DNA of 64,000 nt from Siderastrea siderea (Eukaryota > Cnidaria > Anthozoa > Scleractinia > Rhizangiidae): NCBI GenBank assembly GCA_964030785.1, contig OZ034969.1:1236201-1300200 (forward strand), given 5' to 3'. Below the pieces are notes generated by a model. The model ran no database searches, had not been told where the DNA came from, and saw only the letters and a program-made list of their open reading frames with translations. Made by a program: the position numbers and the translations under genes. This document shows positions 23,936 through 36,254 of this stretch, piece by piece (positions within the stretch are counted from its first letter, which is position 1; each line of letters starts with the position of its first letter).

Positions 23936-25290
23936 CAATCGTCGTTCGGGAGAAGAAGGCAGAGCTGAGAGTTTCTTGTTCTGATTAAAAGTTAAATTCT
24001 TACAAGTCGTCAAGTGTTGAACACGAATGTTTGTACGCGCAATCAAATCTTTCTTTTGCAAGAAATACGAAAATGCGGACTTTCCTCGCCATAAATCAGT
24101 GCTTGTCACACGGTAAATTCGAAATTACATCTTTATATGGTTTTCTTAAATGTCAGACGTCGACAAAACAAGTAAAATAATGCAACGGGAAGAGTTTTTG
24201 TTCAAAACTTTTTCAGAGACATGATTGCGTGATTGACGCGCGCACAACAACACCACGACAAAAACAAACTGTTAAAACAAATTTAAAAAAAACGCTTTAA
24301 TCCTCGTCTTACCACGGCTTTTCGATAAGATGGATTCTAAAAGTGAATACCGCTTGCCTTTACCTTTCAAAATATGATGTAATTTATAGTTTTGGTCTCT
24401 CTTTGAAGAGAAAATTTGATTTTTTTTTGTTTTGAACTGGACTACTGGAGGAGCCGAACAAAAATGGCGCGAAATTTTCAAGCACTCGCTCGCTTTTCAG
24501 GCGTCAATACGTGGTTATATTGACGTCTCAAAAGCAGTGGAAAGAAACTGAGAATCGTGATACTGAATTATATTACGTTATATGAAACAAATTGTTTGGA
24601 ACAAATTTTGTTCCAAACAAGGGATAGGTAAAATGGAGGAAACGGAGCTAGATGCCAACATTCAAGAATGTCTAGAATGTGTGAGCACTCATTCGCATTT
24701 CATTCGTCATTGAATTATATTACAGTATTCGAAACAACTTCATCCAAATTTTAGGGCAGACAACCTTGTGGAGGAAAAAAGATGACTTGCTGTATTGGTT
24801 TCCCTGTTCTGCGATGTAGGACTTCTCAAGGTTTCCCTGCTCTAAGGCTTTCCCTGATCTCCTTGCTCTGAACTATACTATTACGGCCTCCCCAGGTAAT
24901 AATGCCGTGCGTCACGGACGGGAGGATGATTTTGAAATAGAAATCGAGGGCGTCGGCAGGTTTGCTCAGTAATATACAGACTCCTTTCAGTAACAGATTT
25001 AATTTCAAGGCAAAACTCTTACTTACATCTGTAATTGTTATTATTAATTTTATTGTAGACGGTACCGTTATGTTTTAAATGTGTAGTTACAAACAGTACC
25101 CCACAAACAAGCCTTTTGCTTTAAACCTATATCGTGTATAAATAAAGGACGTTGTTGTTGTTGCCGTAACACAGTACTCAAGATCCTAGCGACGCGTTCT
25201 TTGGCATAACAGAGGGATTCCCGGCGCTGTGCACAGGCAATTCCGGCGAGCCCGTTAAGCACAGCCTCGTTTGGTTTCGTAACCCTTCTG
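23936..25290. other. Intergenic with duplicated mini-ORF copy 2 (24605-24690)
   Basis: Apart from the second copy of the LDANIQECLECV mini-ORF, starting ATG at 24632, no feature is supported. Confidence 0.35.
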
Positions 25291-25299
25291 GAGCCTGGG

Positions 25300-25990
25300 A
25301 ATGACAGGGGCCAGCAGGCATTGCTCTCACTACAGAGAGCAGGAGAGGAAGTTCGTCTCACCATCTTGAAATCTAAGACTAAGGAATTGGAGTTCGAGGA
25401 AACAGAGGCAGTTGTCCACCTTGACAGAGACGCGTTTGACACAGTCAATCACTTTCGATACTTGGGATCGGAAGTTTTGTCGAACGGTAGATCGGATGGA
25501 TTGGATTGGACATGCTTCAGCAGTATTTGTCCAGCTCTGCAAGGTGTGGAAGAGCAAAGTCAGCCTCAAGACCAAATTACGCATTTACAATACTGTTGTC
25601 ATCCCTACTGTTCTCTGTGGCTCAGAGACCTGGGCGACCACACAGACTGAAGAAAGAAACTGGGTGTTTCTGATAGCCGCTTTCTCCCTCGTTTTTTAGG
25701 CATTATGTGGTTCCACAATGTAAGTAATACCGAGGTTCGAGAAAGAACTGGCCAAACCCCAGTGTCTGTCCTCCTCAAGAGCAGAAGGTTTGGGCATGTT
25801 TGCCGAATGGGTCCAGAACGGCTTTCTAAATCACTTCTGAGTTGGATACCTGAGAGTGGAAAGCGTCGAAGGGGGGATGCCGCACCAGATGGAAAGACAC
25901 CATTAGAAGGGATGCAGGATATGCTAATGTGAAGCAGGATTCAGAAGTTGTAGCGGCTAATAGGACACAGTGGCGGGACGTGCTCGCACT
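25300..25990 (+). pseudogene. Non-LTR retrotransposon RT remnant
   Basis: The + frames contain LKTKLRIYNTVVIPTVLCGS ending in SETW, then, after a deletion and frame change, VSNTEVRERTGQTPVS, then RRFGHVCRM and a basic GKRRRG tail. This is the C-terminal region of RTE/Jockey-like reverse transcriptases. Several frameshifts; no endonuclease part. Confidence 0.75.
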
Positions 25991-25999
25991 ATTGGTATC

Positions 26000-26452
26000 C
26001 TGATGCCAAGTTGCCCAGATAATGACGAATCGAGACAGCTAAAAAAAAGGAAAAAAACTTGACCTTTTTCGATTTTGAAGAAAAAGGTGTAAACCTGAAA
26101 ATTTTTACGATTTAGTGAAATAAAACATATGTTGGGAAAGTTGCCGTAAGCAATATCAGAGACAAATCCCCAAAATACCCGCCATTTGTATTATAACAAC
26201 AAATTGGTACTTATTTCAGGTTTTAACGATGGCGAGTGAAATTGACCAAAGAGTTATGATATTTTTCGTTTGCATGTAAAACATAAATCAAAATGATCTA
26301 GAAAAGTAAAAGTTACGACAATAACGTTATTACTTTTCTTATTAAAAAGAGGAAAATTTGCAAATCTGAAAAAAAGACCAGTCAAAATGTCGTTGCCCAA
26401 ACGTCAAATTTGATGGACGTGGTCTTGCTAAAGCAAATTGTTGCAGATAAAT

Positions 26453-26496
<44 letters not shown>

Positions 26497-27050
26497 GATA
26501 ATAATAATGAGAATTAAGTAAGCTGTACAATATTCAGCATAACACGAGCATGTATTTCTTCGGTGATTATATATTTTTCAGTCTGTATTGTATTATATTT
26601 TTTATTTTTTTTGAGAGGGAATTGGAACTGTATTGTATTTAAGTTTGATGACAATTGTGCTGTTATCTGTGCATTGCCTATATGCATTTGCCGCTTCTTG
26701 CATTAAGCCGCACAAGAGGACTAATCCATACAGTTTTGATAACGGCCTCTTAAGGACGTTCGCGCGAAAAACTTCTACAATACAGATTTTTTTCATACTT
26801 TGGCTACAGTCAGATAATGAGTTACCTATGTCAGAAATGCAAAAAAATTGGGGGGTCACCGACTTCGTTCTCAAAATAAAGCGCGTGGAAAGCTACCCCA
26901 ATTTTGTCAAATCGGCCCTCGCAACTCGACATGGCCTCAGTGCTTGTTAGTTGAAAAATATTTAAAATGATTCGCTGTAGACCCACTTTCTTAGTCAAAT
27001 TTTATTTAAGTGGGTCTGTCAAGTAAACAATGTGAGCTGGTGTCATCCTT
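26000..27050. other. Intergenic with AAT microsatellite at 26455-26503
   Basis: Only the trinucleotide repeat is distinctive. Short ORFs have no family resemblance. Confidence 0.4.
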
Positions 27051-27060
27051 TTAGTTAAAC

Positions 27061-27800
27061 TTGTCCTCTAAGACGGACTTTACTAAATCCTTGGGTCTTT
27101 TCATTGATGCTCATCTCTCTTGGTGTGAACACGTTGAAGAGATTTGCAAGAAAGTCTCTTCGGCTATAGGTGCCCTTAAACGAGTGCGGCCCTTTATATC
27201 GAAAGAAACTGAAATTCAAATTTATAACGCTTTAATTATACCACATTTTGATTACTGCAGCCCTGTCTGGGACTGTTTGAGTGGCTACTTGAGTGAAAAG
27301 CTCCAAAAATTACAGAATCGTGCAGCCAGAGTTATTACTAAATCACCCTTTGATACAAGCTCAAACCACCTTCTGTCCACCCTCGACTGGGAGGGGCTAT
27401 TTCTTCGACGAAAGAAACAGAAAGCCTTGATGATGTTTAAAACTATGAATGGACTTGCCCCAGATTATCTTCAAAGTCTTTTCTCTCAGCGTCACTCTGT
27501 TTATAACTTGAGAGACTCTGAGGGAAAGCTGACGCTACCCAAACCAAACACCAACTATTTGAAACGGAGCTTCTCTTACAGCGGGGCTATGTTATGGAAT
27601 AACTTACCCAAATGCCTAAAAAATGCTGTATCTGTTAATAATTTTAAGCAAACTATTAAGAAGATAGCTGATATATCGGATTCCCACACGGCAATCATGT
27701 AAAGCAGTTGTAATTAGTTTTAGTTATTTACTTAATTAAGGTTAATTAACTGATGATTTTCCGTGTTTAAATAAATTTTTACTACTACTACTACTACTAC
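27061..27800 (+). mobile_element. 5'-truncated LINE (CR1-like) with intact C-terminal RT frame
   Basis: The + frame is open from about 27061 to 27702 (213 residues) with SLGLFIDAHLSWCEHVEEI, then ALIIPHFDYCSPVWDCL, then KLQKLQNRAARVIT and LWNNLPKCLKNA. These are the thumb and C-terminal motifs of CR1/Jockey-type ORF2. The 3' end is an ACT trinucleotide repeat at 27779-27800, as expected for a LINE that primes on a microsatellite. The clean frame suggests a recent insertion. Confidence 0.8.
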
Positions 27801-28151
27801 TTTTGCGAACACCGTGCAGCTACAATAATAGCATAATTCGATGATGCAAGGGCAGAAAAGTTGAAAAAAATCAAACTTCCACAAGACAGATTTTCTTTAA
27901 TTTTTCTCAAAACGTAGATAATTGACAGAGAAAGTGATCTATCAAAATAAAATATGGGGTCACCGAACATTTAAGAGAGTTAAACCCGTGCATAGATACT
28001 AAAGTGCCCACTGGCCCTATATATCTCCACATTTCTTCAACAGCGCGCGCGCTCAATGCATGACGTGGCAGTGAATTGCGTGCGCAGTAAGGATGCGCAG
28101 AAACAATTAGCGCGAACGTCCTTAAATGAAAAATATTTTCATCAACAGCAA
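27801..28151. other. Intergenic
   Basis: Short spacer between the LINE and the TTAA nest. Nothing else recognised. Confidence 0.4.
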
Positions 28152-29670
28152 TTAAGGTGTTTCGATACACTTTCTTTGGGACCATACCTAACTTTTAGAA
28201 TCGACTCTTAGACAGTCTTCTCCTTCTCAGAGCAACCTAAAATTTTCAATATTTGTTGGTTTTGGATTGAACTTAAGCGTGGTTTACATTATGTGAAAAT
28301 CGACATTTCCATGACAACGATAAACAAAAATCCTCGAAAACAGTAAAACTGAAATTTTGCGCGATCCAGCCTTCACTTTGAAAAGCAAATACCAACATCT
28401 TAAACTACGGTGTATGGCAAACAAAATGTCCAAGAACAATAGTAATAGTAAATGCACCGAAAAATAATCAAGGCTTTGATCAAATGACTAGAGAATACTC
28501 TAAAATGTGTCTTTTATTTACTATTTTACGCCTAGAAAGTTATGTTGAAGCTGGTGTTCGCGATCTCGAGAACGAATTGTTTTTCTTAGATCATTCGCGT
28601 GATAATTTTGTAGTAATTTTTAAATTTGAGCGCTTTTGCGAAAATCTTAAGAGCGGCTTGCTGTAACGATCACCTATACCTATGCAAGATAGAAAAATTC
28701 GATTTTCTCAAACTTTGTCACAATAAAGGGTTTTGCTAACTTGTTTCAAAACTGCAACTCTGAAGTTGTTTGGATTTTTATTTTTTTGTCGAGACGGTGT
28801 TTTGTATTTGCCCACCAAAAGCACCCGAAATCGACCCTAAAATCCCACTTTTGTCGAGAGCTAGCTAGCCAACATAATATCCGTAGCAGGAAAATCTAAC
28901 CCATAGCATTATAATACAATCTTTCAACAGTTATTCAGCGCTGCCAGAACCGAAGGTAATTTGAACCTAAATTTTTTATTAAATTTTAAAAATTATAACC
29001 TGCGACGGCGTTGCGTTACTTTGAAAATTAGGTCAATTTCGTGGGCCAAAAAGTCAACGTGGTACATGGATTTACCTATCAAAACTATTATTCAGGACAA
29101 AAGTATCACTCCATCCTAGCTTTTATCGTAAAACTAGCTTGGGTAAATAAAACGAAAAATTTTGAGAGCGTCTTGAAAAGATGGCACTTGAGCTTGTTGA
29201 TTGACATTTTGACCTTTTACGCTGCGAGCGCTATCACAAACGCAAGTCAAGAAATGTTCGAATGTGGGTCTAATCTCCCGAAAAATAGTCTTTTGGGCAT
29301 CTTGAATATCTGAGGGTTATTTATAAGTCATTACTAAGCTCCAAACGAGTATTTTTAGCAGAGGTTTATTTGAATTACAAAATTTACATTTGACAGTTGG
29401 CAAGTTTGCTCACGGCACGCGACACAATATCAGTTTATAAATCAGCACATCGACAAAAACATCGAGAAACCTAGTGGAATAGATTGTAAAAAAATACTTG
29501 GAAGTATTTCTTACCTTAATCCAGCCTAGAGAGATGGTGATATTACTGCTCAAGCTTAAATGAAACGTGAGCGAAACGTTCGCTGCTTCGAAATATTTGC
29601 CAGGTTACATATTAACTGGCAGACACAGGCTTCCCAAGCTCGCGTAAGAGTGTCATTCTTGTGCCTCGCA

Positions 29671-31110
29671 TTTTACAGGCTACATATCAAACACTTAGAG
29701 AAGCTACGATGTGCTGTTCAGTTAATACGATTGCCAACTCACGACTCGCTTTCTTATTGTTGTAAGCAGTAATCACTTCTGCATTGTGGTAGCTATAGGC
29801 TTCTGCGTACGTTTATAAGCCTCACTCTATGTACCTAAATAACGTTATTATTAGTATACACTCCTTTTTTTCATGAGAACGTCAATTTTTTTAGCTGAGG
29901 CTGAACCGAAACCGAATGTTCTTATTTTTTTGGCGATATGAGCCTGAAACGTTCTTAACAATGTTCTTAAGATTAATTGTATGGTATTTCGGTAAATCAT
30001 AGTTCTGAATGAAAGAAAGAACAAATAGGTCAAGTTCTACCAATTCCCTAAAAATTGTGCGTGTTTCAGGTGTTTGCTTTATTAAAATTCTAGCATTTGA
30101 GGATCATTTAGGCTGTAAATTACTCTGACTAAGTTATTACACGGTAGTTTATTCTCACATATCTTAGTGTACAAATATGAAGACAACGTAAAGGCGTTCT
30201 TAACAAAATCTTACCCTGGGTATGTTCTTAGCATGTTCTTAAAATTTTGGCCAATCCCAGCCTCGATGTTCTCATAAAAAAGGTTCTTATATAAAAAAGA
30301 GTGTATATAATTTAGATAAAAATAAAATTAATTAAAAAATACTGAAAAAGATGTAGCGAATAATACGTTGTGGGAAAAAGAAAGAAATCTGGCAAAGTCT
30401 TTGACCAGCGGGCGGTCGACACGCGCTTCACTTAGCAGGCGACTTTCGCGCTCGATTTTTTACGACTGTCCCTGAGCAGAAAGAGAGACTGTTCGTAGTC
30501 TAACTAGGTTCCATTTATATGTGGAAAGCGTCCTTCTTACTACTAGTGTCAGCAATATCGAAATCGATCTGACCCATGTGGTAATAAAGAAAAAATATGG
30601 TAGACCAAGAAATTAAAAAAAAACTTGGAAAAATAAGAAAAATATAAAAAATTTCTTGATGCATCTCCTAGTCCAGAAAGCACAAGAGCCTTTGCTTTTG
30701 CTTCCATTAGTTGTGCAACTCAGCACGTGCCTCAACCCGTTTTTTTGGTATTATATGGCCCTTCTGCACGAGGAGAGGAACTGAATCAGTTTCACAGCTT
30801 GAGTGCCACTACTGCAAGGTGGCACCACTGGAACTGCCTTCTGAATCCAAGCGGCCCTGTGCACCGAGCTGATAGAGAAATCAACTTGTTTCTTCAAGTT
30901 GAAGGCACATCACTCCTACACCTTTTTCATCAATACCCGCATCAGTTGAAAGCCAAGCAAAAAGAATGCGGTTTGTTTGCATTCGCACACGAGCCGCTTC
31001 ATCATATGATGCTATCAAAAAAGTAAAAATATTAACCCTATGGCATTTTCTGTTTTTGTGCAATGGATTTGTTCTTGGGTTTTCCTCCAAGAGGCTGCTG
31101 TTTTCGGTAC
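29671..31110. other. Core of the inner element, no gene recognised
   Basis: A + ORF at 30727-31026 (99 codons) has no recognisable domain. The rest is AT-rich. Confidence 0.35.
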
Positions 31111-31117
31111 GGCTGTA

Positions 31118-31480
31118 GGGTAGTATTGCTCACTTCTAGCACTCATACATATACCTTACATGTTTATTTATTTCATTTCAGAGTGCTACGCGGTACATCA
31201 CATTACTTACGATACTCAGATTTCCATTGCCGGGACTTAAATATCTTAATTTCCGCGACCTGCTCCCAGCTTGGCCTCGTAGCTCAGTTGGTAGAGCGAC
31301 GGTGATCTAATCCGAAGGTCGCGGGTTCAAATCCCGCCGGGGTCAAAGATTTTTCTTTGATCCTGGTTCTCATTTCTAATTTCTTCTTTCAGGCCGTACG
31401 GCCGGGGGAAAATTATGTAGGGCAGTATTGCTCACTTCTAGCACTCATACATATACCTTACATGTTTATTTGTTTCTTCT
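31118..31480 (+). mobile_element. tRNA-derived SINE flanked by a 55-60 base direct repeat
   Basis: 31273-31345 is tRNA-like: GTAGCTCAGTTGGTAGAGCG for the D arm and A box, GGTTCAAATCCCGCC for the B box, then a tail with TTTTTCTTTGATCC. The anticodon stem does not pair over five bases, so I call it a SINE head, not a tRNA gene. Direct copies of AGTATTGCTCACTTCTAGCA onward flank it, at 31124-31180 and 31424-31476. Confidence 0.65.
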
Positions 31481-31572
31481 GCAGCTTCGAATGGCATTTC
31501 CAATTGTCTCTCATCGAGCCTTCCGTGGCGCTGCCGATTTACACACATATATTTCATTTTCAGCAGTAGTCA

Positions 31573-32303
31573 TAATGCATAAGTCAATTCCAGCAATGCC
31601 CATCGCCCCCCCTCCCCCCCCCCTCCTCCTTGGGCCAACATCTGGCATTAGAAAAAAAAAGGCAAATTCCTCGGGGTGGGGAAGACAAATAAGTCCGTCA
31701 TATGCCCCTAGGTGTGACCAAAACAGAAGGCAAATGCCCCACCCCTGGAATCATCCAGAAAGCAACACTGCTCAAGATTTAATAAATCATAACACCCATC
31801 ATTATTTTCAATGCTGTTTGGTTGTTTACTGTGCGTCTCTCCTCCCGTTGTTCATTTGGTTTAATGCCACTTATCAATAACACGCCAAATTGTGTACACG
31901 ACAGTTGCCTTTGGTTCATTATTTCGTTCAATTATTCGTTCATTTATTTGATTTTGACGTGCACAATTCATAAGTGTTTATTTAATAAGCTAAAAAATGC
32001 TGTTAAAAATATATTAAGTTATTGAAGAACTGAAAATGCATGATCTTTATTTAACAAATGGCCAGAAACGAAAAAGATTTTTACGAAAGTGATCATCTTG
32101 AATAACTTTTAAGATCCATTTATTACGTGCTTAACCAAAACCTGACACGGGTGTCAAATGCCCCGGGGCCGCCCGGTGGGTAGGCAAATGCCCGATCCCC
32201 GGGCAGTGAACATTTTTAGATGCCCCACCCCGAGATTAAAATGTCAGCAAATGCCCGACTAATTCCCGGGGTGATGGGTACCGCCGGAATTGACTGATGC
32301 ATT
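31573..32303. repeat. Inverted-repeat element with GC-rich GCAAATGCCC units
   Basis: ATGCATAAGTCAATTCC at the left faces GGAATTGACTGATGCAT at the right. Both ends are rich in GGGCATTTGC-type units in opposite orientation. Looks like a non-autonomous DNA element inserted in the inner element. Confidence 0.65.
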
Positions 32304-32680
32304 TAACATAGTTTCAATATTTTCTGTTTTAGGGTAAATTTGTCGGCGAGAATCTATACACCGTAAAAATATATGCATATGCCCTGATAAAAGGAAGTGC
32401 TAAACCGTATTTCACGTAAATAACTCTCCAATTATATCCCCGGACATAAGTGCACCAATCTACCTGACAATCTAAAATATTTTCGTTTCCTTTCCTTTAT
32501 TTTGAGAAAATGAATTATTTATATTGAATTATTTCAAATCACTATGCAACTCTTTGGGAAGTAACACACCAGTGGAGTGGAATAGCTGCCTGGAATGGGA
32601 CAGGGCAGGTCATGGGCTCCTGGACAGGGTATACTGTAAACCAATAAGGGTAATTGTATTGCCCAATATTTTGGTGAGAC

Positions 32681-32815
32681 AAAACTCACCTTTCTGCGTG
32701 GTCTTGGGTATCTTTTTGCACAGCTTCTTACAACCATATATTGCACTATTGGCACTAGAGCCACATGTTTCTCCAACACGTTTGGCAAGGCGACATGAAG
32801 CCAAATAACAGGTTG
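32681..32815 (-). other. Possible Cys-rich exon
   Basis: One - frame reads CYLASCRLAKRVGETCGSSA and then NSAIYGCKKLCKKIPKTTQK, directly followed by GTGAGT, a good 5' splice site. An acceptor-like CTGAG lies upstream. It may be a captured host exon or chance. No partner exons were found. Confidence 0.3.
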
Positions 32816-34169
32816 CACTCAGACTGAGCCTCTTGAAATTATGTCAAACCACCAATATAACGCACAGCAAATACGGGATTACGGAATTTATAATTGTAGT
32901 GGAAACATGCATGTCTAGATGTGATAGGAACAAATGGCTCGTTGATTTACGATGAATAATGAGAAGTGTAAGAAAACAAAGCACCAAAGTTAAAACAAAC
33001 AAAAAGAGTCGGAAAAATGTAGCAACTAAGACGCAAGCTATCGTGCGAGCTTGGGATGCCTGTGCCTGTCAGTTAATATGTAACCAGGCAAATGTTTTGA
33101 AGCAGCCGGAGCGTTTCGTTCACGTTTCGTTTCGTTCAAGCTGGCGATATCACCATCTCTTATCAAGATAGGCTAGATTAAGGTAAGAAATACTTCCGCG
33201 TATTTAGTTAACAATCTATTCCACTAGGTTTCTCGATGTTTTTGTCGATGTGCTGATTTATAAACCGATATTGTGTCGCGTGCCGTGAGCAAACTTGCCA
33301 ACTGTCAAATGTACATTTTGTAATTCAAATAAACCTCTGCTAAAAATACTCGTTTGGAGCTTAGTAATGACTTATAAATAACCCTGAGATATTCACGATT
33401 CCCAAAAGACTATTTTTCGGGAGATTAGACCCACATTCGAACATTTCTGGACTGATGTTTGTGATAGCACTCGCAGCGTAAAAGGTCAAAATGTCAATCA
33501 ACAAGCTTAAGTGCCATCTTTTCAAGACGCTCTCAAAATTTTTCGTTTTATTTACCCAAGTTAGTTTTACGATAAAAGCTAAGACAGAGTGATACTTTTG
33601 TCCTGAATGATAGTTTTGGTAGGTATATCCATGTACCACGTTGACTTTTTGGCCCATGAATTTGACCTAAATTTCAAAGTAACGCAACGTCGTCGCAGGT
33701 TATCATTTTTAAAATTTTATAAAAAATTTGGGTTCAAGTTACCTTCGGTTCTGACAGCGCTGAATAACTGTTGAAAGACTGTATTATAACACTTTGGGTT
33801 AGATTTTCCTGCTACGGATATTATGTTAGCTTGCTAGGTTTCGACAAAAGTGGGATTTCAGGGTCGATTTCGGGTCGTTTTGGTGGGCAAATACAAAACA
33901 CCGTCTCGACAAAAAAATAAAAATCCAAACAACTTCAGAGTTGCAGTTTTGAAACAAGTTAGCAAAACCCTTTATTGTGACAAAGTTTGAGAAAATCGAA
34001 TTTTTCTATCTTGCATAGGTATAGGTGATCGTTACAGCAAGCCGCTCTTAAGAACGGCTCGATAGATTTTTTCAAAACATTAAACACGCGTGCTTGACGA
34101 TGTGAACAATTTTATTATTGAGTCTTACAAACATTGATTCCCTGGAACACTTTTAGATTTAACTTTAAA

Positions 34170-35755
34170 CAGGGTCTGGAAGGGGGGGTCCTGATCCCGC
34201 ATTCCCGCTCCTTTTTCAAACGAATCCCGAATCCCGCACTTTTTGTCGTCGCTTTCCCGAATCCCGTTTTTTCTTTCCGCAAAAAATCATTTACAAAAGG
34301 ACTAATTTTTGTATAAGCTAATGAATTTAAGGTGTAGATTTGCCCGTTTGGTTGTTACTTTGATTTTACGTGTGTTGTGGGCAAAATGGAATTAGCTCTT
34401 CATATCTTAGTACGATGAAAGAGCCCGATATGAAAGCGTGATGGGTCTTCCTGTACGCGTGAGCACTGTCCTTGATAAAAAGTTTACAGGGACACCTTCG
34501 ACTGCGTCTTCTTCATTGTTGCTGCTGTCCTCATTGTCGCTGGAGTCAGAATCATACTCTGACAGCTGGTCATGAGCTAAACTCGGTTCCTCAGTGACCC
34601 GGTCGCCAACAGGTAGCTCTTTCCTATACATATTGAGAGGAAGAGTTCCTGCTGCATGTTTTGTGTTGTTCTGACGAACCGAGAGCTGCCTGACGGCTTT
34701 GCCATGCTCGCTGGCCCACTGCTGCATGGTTTCCTGGTCCTGCTTCGACATCGTCTGTACGGGGAGACGTTTAATCGTTGGAATATCCCTGAGTGGTACC
34801 TTTGTCTGGGGAATCGGATAGTACGAGACAGGATTCGTAAAGTAGTAGGCCGACCACTTTGTTGCTCGTTTCAGCGACTCTTTCATGTTGTTGCCAAAGT
34901 CTCTGGAATATTCCAACAGAGTGCAAGTCGGGTGCTTGAAGTGGCTCACAGCATGCACATTTTCAACCTGAATTGTCAGGCAAACCTCGGGCTTAATGCA
35001 GAATCCTGGACTTAACGCGTCAATATTTTTATCCAGTCTCTCTAGACCATTCTCCAAAAGATTTAATGAGGTAGCTGTTTTCGCGGCAATGGTTCCCTGT
35101 GGACCATTGGTCGTGCTTGCAATAGCGTAGTCCGGTAAAAGTTTTCAAATACTTTTGAAATTTAAAAAGATCCTTGTGATCCTCGCTGAGCGGAACATTA
35201 AACTTTTCTTTGTGCGTCGCCCCCGTAAACTCTGACTGTGCTCTCCATTGAAGCAGAGCTGGCATCATTGCTTGCCATATCAAGCGGCAAAACGATCCTG
35301 GTGGAACCTCTCCATTATAATAAAAGTAAACGAGCGAAGAGCAAGAGCGATATTAGAATTTATCGAGTATTAAATAAACCACGTGCGACACGTTCACTCT
35401 CCAGGCATCTGCTTGTAACAAAATACCCTCTTTGTTTTATTTGTGGATTACTTGACAGTTTCAATTAGATAACACTCGGTTGTTTGTTTTTGTTTTTCAA
35501 CAGGAGAGACTTGCCAGTTAGCACTCGCCTGTTTGATTCGCTTTCGCGGTCATTGTGTTCATCTGGGCGGTAAAAATTTCCCGAATTCCCAACAATCGGG
35601 CAAGAATTCCCGAGTCCCGTGCCCAAATTCTTTTCAATCCCGCTTCCCGGGATGTAGTCAATTCCCGAATCCCGTCAAAATATTTTGCGTTTTCCCGAAT
35701 CCCGCACTATATTTTGGTTAAATCCCGGATCCCGAAAATACCCTTCCAGACCCTG
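34170..35755. mobile_element. Innermost element, TIR CAGGGTCTGGAAGGG, CCCGAATCCCG subterminal repeats
   Basis: CAGGGTCTGGAAGGG at 34170 and CCCTTCCAGACCCTG ending 35755, flanked by TTTAAA on both sides. The empty site (relict at 10.2 kb, GTTAAAGAGG) has this word once. The duplicated site may be TTAA with an A/T on each side. Both subterminal regions (34195-34275 and 35575-35735) carry many copies of CCCGAATCCCG-like words, as expected for transposase-binding sites. Confidence 0.8.
34407..35283 (-). pseudogene. Transposon-associated protein fragment, uncharacterised family
   Basis: Two - frames overlap near 35029-35057 (one frameshift) and together encode about 290 residues. Landmarks are LRYCKHDQWSTGNH, then PEVCLTIQVENVHAVSHFKH, then ATKWSAYYFTNPVSYYPIP, an acidic SDSSDNEDSSNNEED stretch and a short C-terminus. 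I believe similar proteins occur in many copies in cnidarian genomes, but I cannot name the family. No DDE triad is visible; this may be only the C-terminal part of a larger element protein. Confidence 0.5.
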
Positions 35756-36254
35756 TTTAAAGAGGACGTATGAACCGACGGAAAAGCTTGCGTTACATAT
35801 TCACAGTTGGCAAGTAAATGCTAATATATTCAAAGTAATGCGTAATGCATTCCTCCGTGATTTTTACTGTTCGTTGTAATGTACAATGCAATAAAGAACA
35901 AAGCCACCACATAAAAATCACGAAGCAATGAATATTAGCATTTACTTGCCAACTGTGGATTTGTAACGTAAGCTTTTCCGTCGGTTCATGCGTCCTCTTT
36001 AACGTTAAATGTAAACGTGTTACAGTGAATCAATGTTAATAAGACTCAATAATAAAGTTTTCACATCGTCAAGCACGCGTGCTTAAGGTTTTAAAAAAAT
36101 CTATCGAGCCGTTCTTAAGATTTTCGCAAAAGCGCTCAAATTCAAAAATTGCCACAAAATTATTACGCGAATGATCTTAGAAAGACAATTCGTTCTCAAG
36201 ATCGCGAACACCAGTTTTTCCCCCCCAAAAAAAAACTGTATCGAAACACCTTAA

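Larger units (their letters stand above)
28651..34047. mobile_element. Inner TTAA element, long inverted repeats, termini GAGCGGCTTGCTGTAAC
   Basis: TTAA 28647-28650 and 34048-34051 flank inverted ends GAGCGGCTTGCTGTAACGAT. The inverted arms are about 1 kb (28651-29670 and 33030-34047), with close matches such as CAAACTTTGTCACAATAAAG and the region around CGACAAAAACATCGAGAAAC. The 3.3 kb centre (29670-33030) holds a SINE, an inverted-repeat element and a possible Cys-rich exon, but no transposase I recognise. The element at 42421-48006 is the same family by end sequence and size. Confidence 0.75.
34052..36114. mobile_element. Second nested TTAA element, termini GAACGGCTCGATAG
   Basis: Abuts the previous element, sharing the TTAA at 34048-34051, with TTAA 36115-36118 at the other end. 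Inverted ends GAACGGCTCGATAGAT and ATCTATCGAGCCGTTC. Arms continue through CACGCGTGCTTGACGATGTG. A 1.6 kb element sits inside it. Confidence 0.75.
28152..36254. mobile_element. Outer TTAA element with GGTGTTTCGATACA termini, carrying nested insertions
   Basis: TTAA at 28152-28155 then GGTGTTTCGATACA; TGTATCGAAACACC then TTAA at 36251-36254. The left arm runs to 28646. The right arm is only 36119-36250 because of an internal deletion. The two arms meet in a palindrome (GCGAAAATC / GATTTTCGC) with TTAA at its centre, which is where the inner elements inserted. TTAA target sites are typical of piggyBac- and Kolobok-type transposition (family knowledge). No transposase of this element is visible. 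Confidence 0.75.

Noticed and set aside
31273..31345. Apparent tRNA gene
   Set aside because: A and B boxes are good, but the anticodon stem pairs over only three bases and the 3' continuation matches a SINE-type body; called a SINE.
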